DNA from: DT-110 sp964342305
GTDB lineage: Bacteria; Bacteroidota; Bacteroidia; Chitinophagales; Saprospiraceae
Direction of reading: 5' to 3'
Assembly (NCBI GenBank): GCA_964342305.1
Contig: CAYFGK010000156.1
Span: 1 to 13,508 of the forward strand
Length of the DNA stretch: 13,508 nt
Below, one piece after another: positions 7,984-13,508 of the stretch (the first letter of the stretch is position 1; each line of letters starts with the position of its first letter). Made by a program: the position numbers and the translations under genes. The notes beneath the pieces are model-generated. The model made no database searches. It had not been told where the DNA came from and saw only the letters and a program-made list of their open reading frames with translations.

Positions 7984-8110
7984 GGGAATTCAGGGACCGG
8001 AGAGCGCGGAGACTTTAGGGATACGTTTTGCTTGATTTACCACAAGACACAAGGGCACAAAGGTCACTAAGGGTCTTGTGCTCCTAAGTGACCTTAGTGC
8101 CTTCGTGGTA
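7984..8110. repeat. Dispersed intergenic repeat, copy B
   Basis: 127 bp filling almost the whole gap between the stop codon of the TPR kinase (7980) and that of the peptidase (8116). It is a direct repeat of 304-430 with 8 mismatches. The inverted repeat is 8054-8072 against 8083-8101, with 17 of 19 positions paired. A second, mutually exclusive pairing is possible between CACAAGAC (8041-8048) and GTCTTGTG (8073-8080). The left part seen in copies A and C is missing. The TACCAC...GTGGTA ends are kept at 8038-8043 and 8105-8110. Confidence 0.85.
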
Positions 8111-8115
8111 TAACC

Positions 8116-9606
8116 TTACTTCCTACTTCCCAAACACGGGTGCCACCCCTCCGAATCACTTCCTTCCACCGGGATGAAGCGCAGGGACGGATGCACCATG
8201 GTCACATCGCTTACATCCTCTCCCTGCAAAAAGCGAATGATGGTATCGGTAGCCCCGGGATGGGTGAGTACCTGTTCGTGCCCCGCATTGCGCACAATGA
8301 TGTGGTGGCTGTTGGCGTAGCCCCATCGAACCTCTTCGGCCTGGTAGGGAGGCGTGTTGAAGTCGAGGGTACCGCTCAGGAAGAGGGTCGGCACATCGGT
8401 GACGAGCGGTGCCCGGAATTCATCGCCAAGATCGGGGCTTGGCCACGCTTGTTCCAGACGCGGATTGACTACGCTGGCGAAGAGGCTTGTCCGGGATTCC
8501 TCATCAATGCGTTGGCGACGGCTGGGGGTGATGCCCGAGGCAGCGTCCATCGTGGAGGCCATGCCCGACACCCCCAGCATCAGGCCAATACGTTTTTGGA
8601 CGAACCACTGCAAGGGATCGTAATTACCCTGTTTGATCTGGTAGAGCAGGCGGGGGATTACCGGCAGATCGCTGGCATCGCCGATATCCAGACGCAGGAT
8701 CAAATTCAGCCCAAAGGAGCCTACCAGCATGGTCATGTCCGATCTGGTCAGTGGGTTCGTTACGGTTACCTCGGCGGGCTGCTTATCCAGTTGCCGGGCC
8801 ACCTCCTGGTACAGGGCCCATACATCGGGTACATCCCCGTTGACGGTGGGATCGGCTTTCGCCAAAAGACTAAGCTTTTGGAATTGAACGTCCATCGCCA
8901 GAGGGAGTTTATAGGTGTGATTTGGCCCCTCCGTTCCAACTAAGAGAGCCCGGTCGACGTGCTCACCGAAGTATTTTAGGTAGGCCTGGCCCAGGTGTGT
9001 GCCGTAGCTGAAGCCATACAGCTTCCACTGGTCATAGCCCAGGGCCCGGCGCAGGCCGTCCATATCGCGAGCATTTTCCAGGGTGGTGTAGCCGTCGAGG
9101 TCGACGCCCCGCTCGTCAAAGGCTTCCAGGGCAGCGTCTTGCACTCGCTGCAAATGTTGCAGGGCCACCTCTTCATCAGCCAGAAAATCGTTGGGCAAAT
9201 CGCCTTGCCAGATATAGAGCGTGCGCTCGCTGCCGGCGCCGGTGCCGCGCTGATCGAGCAGTACGACATCGCCCAATTCCAGGTAAGGTTCCCAGGTCTC
9301 CAGACTCCGGGGATCGCTGGCCTGCCAGGTGCAACTGGACCCGGGACCACCGGCCAGATAAATGACCGGAGCCTGCTTGTTGTTCCCGGTGCCGTGGAGG
9401 CGTACAAAGTGAATGGTAATACTATCGGAGGCTGGGTTGGCCCGGTTTTCGGGAACGGTGAGGGTCCCTTCATCGCCGGTGATGGTCTTTCCGGAGGCCG
9501 ATGCGTATTCTTTTGCCGAAAGGCTGAGATTCGATTGCGCAAAAGCAGGTAGAACAGCTAAAAAAAGAATGGTGCTTGTTACTAAAAATAGTCGGAGTGA
9601 TTTCAT
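8116..9606 (-). CDS. Secreted S33-family alpha/beta-hydrolase (prolyl/tripeptidyl aminopeptidase-like)
   Basis: 496-aa exported hydrolase. ATG 9604-9606 was preferred over the open upstream frame because it starts a clear signal peptide (MKSLRLFLV ... LPAFAQS). The alpha/beta-hydrolase signatures are in order. The oxyanion-loop motif GGPG is at 86-89 and LLDQRGTG follows. The nucleophile elbow GFSYGT has Ser200. The acid is probably Asp415 in SGTLDFNTPP, and the base His443 in NAGHEQVL. The C-terminal region resembles the TAP-like domain of bacterial tripeptidyl aminopeptidases. Family members remove N-terminal residues, often proline, from peptides, so this probably processes peptides in the periplasm or outside the cell. 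No T9SS sorting domain is visible. It is convergent with the TPR kinase across repeat B and divergent from the LytS-type kinase. Substrate specificity cannot be read from the sequence; an esterase is an alternative. Confidence 0.9.
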   Translation of the reverse strand: MKSLRLFLVTSTILFLAVLPAFAQSNLSLSAKEYASASGKTITGDEGTLTVPENRANPASDSITIHFVRLHGTGNNKQAPVIYLAGGPGSSCTWQASDPRSLETWEPYLELGDVVLLDQRGTGAGSERTLYIWQGDLPNDFLADEEVALQHLQRVQDAALEAFDERGVDLDGYTTLENARDMDGLRRALGYDQWKLYGFSYGTHLGQAYLKYFGEHVDRALLVGTEGPNHTYKLPLAMDVQFQKLSLLAKADPTVNGDVPDVWALYQEVARQLDKQPAEVTVTNPLTRSDMTMLVGSFGLNLILRLDIGDASDLPVIPRLLYQIKQGNYDPLQWFVQKRIGLMLGVSGMASTMDAASGITPSRRQRIDEESRTSLFASVVNPRLEQAWPSPDLGDEFRAPLVTDVPTLFLSGTLDFNTPPYQAEEVRWGYANSHHIIVRNAGHEQVLTHPGATDTIIRFLQGEDVSDVTMVHPSLRFIPVEGSDSEGWHPCLGSRK

Positions 9607-9798
9607 TTTTTCCAGCAAGATGATCGTCTTTGGCAACGGTTCTGGCAAAAAGCGATGAGTCGGCAATCGTGCCCTACAGATACTTCAGAATGGGCTCCGG
9701 AAGCAATCCGGGCATTCAACCGACCAATTCATGGGTTGTTACCACTCGTTCGGCGATCTTTGCCACAACATTACCTATAATCTCGTATCTCGGCAGGT

Positions 9799-10869
9799 AT
9801 GGAAGGCAGCCAACGTTTTCTGGATCGCATCTTACGTAATCGGGTGCTTACCCATGTGCTTTTTTGGCTGGGGGTATTGGTGGTAGCTCCCTTCACCTCT
9901 GACCCCACTATTTCCGATGTCCGGGAAGCCTTTCTTTTTCGGGCCATTGCACTGCCCCCTAAAATGCTGGCAACCTATTGGTTAGTGTATTTTCTCATCC
10001 CTACGTTTTGGGAAAGGGGCCGTATAGTAGCATTCATACTGGCTTTTATCATCAGTACGATAATCCTCGCCTTTTTATATCGACTCAATAATGTGCACGT
10101 AGCCGAACGATTAGCGGGCCTCCCTTACCCCAAAGAATCACTAGGCCAAATGATCCGGGAGTTTTGGTATACCGTACTGGCCTATTTCCCCCGGCTGTAC
10201 TTCTTTGCCATTGTGTTCTGGTTTGTGAAAGCAGCCAAGGACCGTTATACGCAGCGCCACCGAATTGCCATACTGGAAAAAGATAAGGCGGAGGCCGAAT
10301 TGCGTTTTTTGAAAGCTCAGATCCATCCGCATTTTCTGTTTAACACCCTTAATAACCTGTACTTACTTACCCTCGACAAGTCGGATCAGGCGCCGGCCGT
10401 GGTCGCCAAGCTATCCGATATGCTCGATTATATGTTGTACGTAGGACGATCGTCGCGTGTACCCATCAGTAAGGAAATTGACCTTCTGAATAATTATATT
10501 GATCTGGAAAAACTGCGGTACGGCGATCGACTAAAATTGACCTTTGACCAACAGATCGATCAGTCCGACACACTCATTGCGCCGCTGATCCTGTTATCAT
10601 TGGTTGAAAATGCCTTTAAGCACGGGGTCAGTGATACGACGAATAAGGCGGAGATACAGATTGCCCTGACCGTAGCAGCGGGCGATATCCACTGCCGGGT
10701 TTTTAATACCAAACCGGAGGTACCATCGACTGACCCGGCAAAGTACCGCGATGGTATTGGCCGCCAAAATATCCACCGTCAGCTGGAGCTGCAATATCCC
10801 GGAGCCTACCGCTGGGAGGTAGAAGAAGGCCCCGACACCTACGAAGTAAATCTATGGATCCATCCGTAA
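9799..10869 (+). CDS. LytS/YehU-type membrane sensor histidine kinase
   Basis: 356-aa kinase of the His_kinase (LytS) class. Four probable transmembrane helices lie near residues 17-33, 48-70, 74-96 and 122-144, with no large extracytoplasmic domain, so it probably senses a signal in or at the membrane. A short coiled coil (about 150-172) leads to the phosphoacceptor box AQIHPHFLFNTLNN with His176. The ATP-binding part has the N box SLVENAFKHG at 267-276 and an abbreviated GIGRQNIHRQL motif at 319-329 followed by LQYPGAY, as is normal for the family. Its last 16 bases overlap the start of the LytTR response regulator, so the two are translationally coupled and form a two-component pair. The 192 bp upstream are shared with the divergent peptidase gene; I saw no convincing promoter there. 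Confidence 0.94.
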   Translation: MEGSQRFLDRILRNRVLTHVLFWLGVLVVAPFTSDPTISDVREAFLFRAIALPPKMLATYWLVYFLIPTFWERGRIVAFILAFIISTIILAFLYRLNNVHVAERLAGLPYPKESLGQMIREFWYTVLAYFPRLYFFAIVFWFVKAAKDRYTQRHRIAILEKDKAEAELRFLKAQIHPHFLFNTLNNLYLLTLDKSDQAPAVVAKLSDMLDYMLYVGRSSRVPISKEIDLLNNYIDLEKLRYGDRLKLTFDQQIDQSDTLIAPLILLSLVENAFKHGVSDTTNKAEIQIALTVAAGDIHCRVFNTKPEVPSTDPAKYRDGIGRQNIHRQLELQYPGAYRWEVEEGPDTYEVNLWIHP

Positions 10870-11582
10870 ACCATACCGTCCGTTGCCTGATCGTGGAGAA
10901 CGAGCCGTTGGCGGCGCGTTTGCTGGAAAAGCACATTGCTCAGTTTTCCCAACTGGCGTTGGTGGGTAGCGCCTGGAATGCCTTTGAGGCCTTTGAGCTG
11001 CTAAAGCAGCAAACCGTGGACCTGATCTTTCTCGATATCCAAATGCCGGGACTGACGGGGATCGATTTCATCAAGTCCATGTCGAACCCGCCCGATGTCA
11101 TTTTCACCACTGCCTACCGGGAATACGCCGTAGAGAGCTACGAACTGGATGCCGTCGACTACCTGCTTAAACCCATCACCATCGACCGGTTTTTCCGGGC
11201 CATCCAGAAGTATTTGCAGCGGACGGAAACCTCACCCTGGCAAAAACAAGTACCGCCGACTACCGACGCTGATGCTCCCGACCACCTCTACGTGAACACC
11301 AACCGCAAACACGTCAGGATCGTCTTCGAGGAGGTCCTATATATCGAGAGTCTGAAGGACTACATTCGCATCCACACGGCTGATCAGGCCGTGACCACCA
11401 AGGAAAAGATCAGTGCATTTGAAGATCAATTGCCCGACTATTTCCTGCGCATTCACCGCTCCTTCATCGTGAATACCCGGCAGGTCACCGCCTTTACGGC
11501 CAACGACGTGGAGATCGGGGACCGCGAGATACCGATCGGGGTTTCGTATAAGCAGCTTGTTAAAGCCAGGTTTGAGGTCTGA
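10854..11582 (+). CDS. LytTR-family response regulator
   Basis: 242-aa regulator paired with the overlapping LytS-type kinase. The receiver domain covers about residues 8-122: acidic pocket Glu15/Glu17 in VENEP, phosphoacceptor Asp61 in FLDIQMPG, the T-T-A switch region near 85-87 and Lys106 in LLKP. A linker of about 20 residues follows. The LytTR DNA-binding domain covers about 143-242, with VLYIESLKDYIRIHT and the hallmark LRIHRSFIVN. It is full length and has no visible defect. LytTR domains bind direct repeats spaced by about two helical turns. Targets are unknown, but the triplet at 5692-5741 has that geometry and this is the only complete LytTR protein in the window. Confidence 0.95.
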   Translation: MDPSVNHTVRCLIVENEPLAARLLEKHIAQFSQLALVGSAWNAFEAFELLKQQTVDLIFLDIQMPGLTGIDFIKSMSNPPDVIFTTAYREYAVESYELDAVDYLLKPITIDRFFRAIQKYLQRTETSPWQKQVPPTTDADAPDHLYVNTNRKHVRIVFEEVLYIESLKDYIRIHTADQAVTTKEKISAFEDQLPDYFLRIHRSFIVNTRQVTAFTANDVEIGDREIPIGVSYKQLVKARFEV

Positions 11583-11600
11583 GGTGTGAGGCTGAACGGG

Positions 11601-11854
11601 GACTCAGAGACTGGAGAGCATGGAGACTGAAGTTTGCTCTGGGCATTGTGGCTTTGAAACCTACTTTTCTTGCATTGCTCTAAATTGCGTCGGGCGTCGG
11701 GCGTCGGGCGTCGGGCGTCGCCCTACTACGCCTGCGGCTTCGGCGGGCGGAGAGCATGGAGACTGGAGGGATTCGTTTTGCTCTGGTTTACCACCTAGAC
11801 ACGGAGGGTCACAAGATTCTTAGTGCTTCTTGTGACCTTAGTGCCTTCGTGGTA
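11601..11854. repeat. Dispersed intergenic repeat, copy C (longest form)
   Basis: Begins just after the response-regulator stop and runs into the 3' end of the methyltransferase gene. 11633-11680 corresponds to 213-260 of copy A. 11715-11788 corresponds to the GC-rich and CGGAGAGCATGGAGACTGGAGGG part. 11789-11854 carries the TACCAC...GTGGTA terminal hairpin. Here the hairpin has a perfect 10-bp stem, GGTCACAAGA with TCTTGTGACC. A segment close to GGAGAGCATGGAGACTG...TTTGCTCTGG occurs twice in the copy (near 11612-11642 and 11750-11786), so the element contains an internal duplication. It also holds a heptamer tandem array. It is more diverged from A and B than they are from each other. Confidence 0.8.
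11687..11720. repeat. Heptamer microsatellite (GCGTCGG), about five copies
   Basis: Four exact copies of GCGTCGG, at 11687, 11694, 11701 and 11708, are followed by a partial fifth (GCGTCG, 11715-11720). It lies inside repeat copy C; at the same place copy A has only one diverged unit. It is non-coding, so any length change would affect spacing or RNA structure between the two convergent genes. Slippage-prone arrays of this kind often vary between strains. Confidence 0.9.
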
Positions 11855-12299
11855 AAAAACGCCCCGTCCGCTGCCGGTAGGCCGGGTACTCCGGATACAC
11901 GGCTTCCAGACGTTTTTCTTCGTACCTGGTTTTGAAGTAGAACAGAACCAGCAAGGCGACCGACACCAGGACCTTGTAATCCGATGCCTCGTGCAGAGCA
12001 TATCCAAAGGTCAGCAGCAGAATCCCCGAGTAGATGGGGTGTCTGACATAGGCGTATACGCCCGACTGAACAAGTTCCCCGCCCGCCTTGGGGGTGGGAT
12101 AAGGAGACAGATTGGTATTCAGCTGCAGGAATGCCAGGATATCGATCAATAAACCAAGAAGGGCGATGCCTGATCCGATCCATTCTACAATCGGTGCCAC
12201 GGACCACTCTTCCAATCGGATGGGAAGTATGTACGCCACGAAGAGTACAAATTGGATGGTGACAAAGAGGTAGTCTTTGCGGGTACGCTTGGTGGACAT
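11838..12299 (-). CDS. Isoprenylcysteine carboxyl methyltransferase-like membrane protein
   Basis: 153-aa integral membrane protein of the ICMT/phospholipid-methyltransferase superfamily. About four hydrophobic segments are visible: near residues 10-30, 37-60, 92-105 and 109-124. The SAM-binding signature GVYAYVRHPIYSG is at 80-92, and the C-terminal motif EEKRLEAVYPEYPAY...RTGRFLP is at 127-150. Bacterial members methylate small lipophilic or thiol-containing substrates, but the substrate is usually unknown, as here. I chose ATG 12297-12299; a TTG three codons upstream is possible. The final residues (about FLPRRH) and the stop at 11838 lie in the end of repeat copy C, so the repeat supplies the C-terminus. 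It is the last gene of a probable minus-strand operon after two YeeE/YedE genes, 94 bp downstream of the nearer one. Confidence 0.87.
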   Translation of the reverse strand: MSTKRTRKDYLFVTIQFVLFVAYILPIRLEEWSVAPIVEWIGSGIALLGLLIDILAFLQLNTNLSPYPTPKAGGELVQSGVYAYVRHPIYSGILLLTFGYALHEASDYKVLVSVALLVLFYFKTRYEEKRLEAVYPEYPAYRQRTGRFLPRRH

Positions 12300-12393
12300 T
12301 AGAATCAATTGTTTGCAGAAATCCCAGTCATAGAGCCTACTGAAATGCCCGGTAACCTAAGTTGTTTTGGCGAAAGCCCCTCTAAGCTACACC

Positions 12394-12807
12394 TTAATGC
12401 GGTAATCGCTTTCGCAAAACACCATAGGCGAAGGTACCGGTCATGGCCGCCAACAAAAAGACGACGAATACCGTGTAACCACTTCCCATTAGAATGAACA
12501 TGGGTCCCGGGCACACCCCAGCCAGGGCCCAGCCGAGACCGAAGATAAAACCACCAATGATGTACCGCGGCCAGTGCCGGTCTTTGGGGTGGAAGGTGAT
12601 TTCCTTACCCTCGATGGATTTCAGGTGCCTACGCTTGATGAATTGCACCACCAACAATCCCAGGACAATGGCCGACAGGATGATGCCGTACATATGGAAC
12701 GACTGGAAATGAAACATTTCATAGATGCGAAACCAGGAAACGGCCTCGGCTTTGTACAGGGTAATCCCGAACAGGATACCGACCAGAATGTATTTCGACA
12801 TGCGCAT
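12394..12807 (-). CDS. YeeE/YedE-type sulfur transporter, small half (DUF6691-like)
   Basis: 137-aa membrane protein with three to four hydrophobic segments. The conserved opening KYILVGILFGITLYKAEA is followed by FHFQSFHMYG, and a second half contains GWALAGVCPGPMF with Cys99. It resembles the second half of YeeE/YedE (PmpA/PmpB-like) transporters, which move thiosulfate or related sulfur species. In the TsuA/YeeE family, conserved membrane cysteines relay the substrate, and Cys99 would be one of them. The start could be Met1 or Met3. It lies 20 bp downstream of the other half-transporter gene, so the two almost certainly form an operon and probably one functional unit. Confidence 0.9.
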   Translation of the reverse strand: MRMSKYILVGILFGITLYKAEAVSWFRIYEMFHFQSFHMYGIILSAIVLGLLVVQFIKRRHLKSIEGKEITFHPKDRHWPRYIIGGFIFGLGWALAGVCPGPMFILMGSGYTVFVVFLLAAMTGTFAYGVLRKRLPH

Positions 12808-12827
12808 AGCACGAGTGTTTAGCAGGG

Positions 12828-13424
12828 TTAACTAAAAATAAGCGGGAACAGAACGTGGACCATGAACAAGCCTCCCAGGAAAAAGCCGATCACAGCGTAT
12901 ACCGAAGCGATTTGCAGTGCCGAGATTCCACTGATGGCATGCCCCGACGTACAACCACCGGCATAGCGGGCACCAAAACCCACCAGAAAACCACCACCGA
13001 CAATAATCAGGAAACCACGCCAGGTGAACAGGTAACTCCAGTCGTAAAATTCCGGCACCAGGGGTACCTCCCCGCGTTGAAAATCGAAACCAAGACCACT
13101 GAGGCTTTCCCGGGCAGCATCGGTAATATGGGCAACGTTGCCATCAGGACCGGCGAAGTAGTTAGCAGCCAGGTAGCCCCCAAAGACAGCACCCAGGGCT
13201 ACCAGCAGGTTCCACCCCTGCGACTGCCAATCGAATTGAAAAAAATCAGCCATTTCTCCGGCCCCATCCGCAGCACACATAATCCGCAAGTTAGCCGACA
13301 TGCCAAACTCTTTACCAAAGAACAGCAGCACGAACATAGTCAGGGCAATCATGGGTCCGCCTACGTACCAGGGCCAGGGCTGAGAAATAAAGGCTTTCAG
13401 ATCGAGGAGGAATTCGGGTACCAT
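12828..13424 (-). CDS. YeeE/YedE-type sulfur transporter, large half
   Basis: 198-aa membrane protein from ATG 13422-13424. That start fits the family, which begins shortly before a PWPWYVGGP segment; an upstream TTG would add 18 non-membrane residues. About four to five hydrophobic segments are visible. Conserved cysteines occur in SANLRIMCAA (Cys50) and in the repeat-like motif GARYAGGCTSGHAISG (Cys158). Together with Cys99 of the downstream partner this gives three membrane cysteines, as in single-chain TsuA/YeeE thiosulfate transporters. The probable role is uptake of thiosulfate or another reduced sulfur compound across the inner membrane. In Bacteroidota such pairs often sit next to rhodanese or persulfide dioxygenase genes; none lies in this window, but the upstream side is cut by the window edge. 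Confidence 0.92.
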   Translation of the reverse strand: MVPEFLLDLKAFISQPWPWYVGGPMIALTMFVLLFFGKEFGMSANLRIMCAADGAGEMADFFQFDWQSQGWNLLVALGAVFGGYLAANYFAGPDGNVAHITDAARESLSGLGFDFQRGEVPLVPEFYDWSYLFTWRGFLIIVGGGFLVGFGARYAGGCTSGHAISGISALQIASVYAVIGFFLGGLFMVHVLFPLIFS

Positions 13425-13447
13425 TTTTTCACGTATTGTTGATTCTT

Positions 13448-13479
13448 TAAAACTAACGTGAGGTTGGGGGTCAATCAAG
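13448..13479 (-). promoter_or_regulatory. Possible Bacteroidota-type promoter of the YeeE/YedE operon
   Basis: On the minus strand CTTG (13479-13476), a 20-bp spacer and TAGTTTTA (13455-13448) fit the Bacteroidota sigma factor consensus (TTTG at -33, TAnnTTTG at -7) with one mismatch in each box. The start codon lies 24 bp downstream, so the leader would be short. The fit is modest and found by eye. Confidence 0.35.
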
Positions 13480-13481
13480 CA

Positions 13482-13497
13482 GTTTTGGCAACAAAAC
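13482..13497. promoter_or_regulatory. Palindrome GTTTTG-GCAA-CAAAAC upstream of the YeeE/YedE promoter
   Basis: Perfect 6-bp inverted arms around a 4-base centre, directly upstream of the putative -33 box. It could be an operator for a dimeric regulator, for example a persulfide- or sulfur-responsive repressor or activator. No regulator gene is visible in the window, and short AT-rich palindromes occur by chance. Confidence 0.3.
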
Positions 13498-13508
13498 GGA
13501 TGGTTTCT

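Noticed and set aside
9631..9670. Repeated TTGCCA (GGCAA) elements between the peptidase and the LytS kinase, with steps of 12 and 18 bp.
   Set aside because: The cores are short and spacing is irregular, and they can be explained by base composition. No convincing -33/-7 promoter could be placed in this 192-bp gap either.
12300..12308. TTG start for the methyltransferase at 12308, and a TTG start for the large YeeE/YedE half at 13478.
   Set aside because: ATG codons at 12299 and 13424 better match family N-termini, and the TTG at 13478 would overlap the candidate promoter.

Overview
The window most likely comes from a Bacteroidota genome, probably a Saprospiria/Lewinella-like lineage. Three things point there. 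The very large secreted protein ends in a type A sorting domain of the type IX secretion system (T9SS), which is specific to this phylum. The signalling genes are TPR sensor kinases of the HisKA_2 type and LytS/LytTR pairs, both common in these bacteria. No strong Shine-Dalgarno sequence precedes the genes. The phylum is well supported; the finer placement is inference.

Layout from left to right. (1) 1-237: the 5' part of a TPR sensor-kinase paralogue, cut off by a dispersed repeat (copy A, about 213-430). (2) 443-5596, minus strand: a 1717-aa T9SS cargo protein with an unrecognised N-terminal half, thrombospondin type-3 (TSP3) repeats, three LamG-like domains, a 3-coathanger stack and a sorting domain. 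(3) 5597-5768: the upstream region of that gene, with three TGACCGAA repeats exactly 21 bp apart. (4) 5769-7980, plus strand: a LytTR DNA-binding domain without its 5' end, then an intact TPR/HisKA_2 histidine kinase. (5) 7984-8110: repeat copy B. (6) 8116-9606, minus strand: a secreted S33-type alpha/beta-hydrolase peptidase. (7) 9799-11582, plus strand: an overlapping LytS-type kinase and LytTR response regulator. (8) About 11601-11854: repeat copy C, with a heptamer microsatellite. (9) 13424-11838, minus strand: a probable operon of two YeeE/YedE half-transporters and an isoprenylcysteine-methyltransferase-like membrane protein.

The organisation is regular. Plus-strand signalling genes alternate with minus-strand secreted or membrane genes. 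Each of the three convergent junctions is filled, almost stop codon to stop codon, by the same repeat family. Copies A and B are direct repeats (119 of 127 bases identical by eye) that bracket the giant secreted gene and the TPR-kinase gene. A plausible reading is that the TPR kinase worked with a LytTR regulator on the giant surface protein through the 21-bp-spaced sites, and that duplication and repeat-linked loss have since damaged parts of the module. The LytS/LytTR pair looks intact. The YeeE/YedE pair probably imports a sulfur compound such as thiosulfate.

The most notable items are the 21-bp-phased triplet between the giant surface gene and the truncated LytTR gene, and the repeat family at the convergent junctions.
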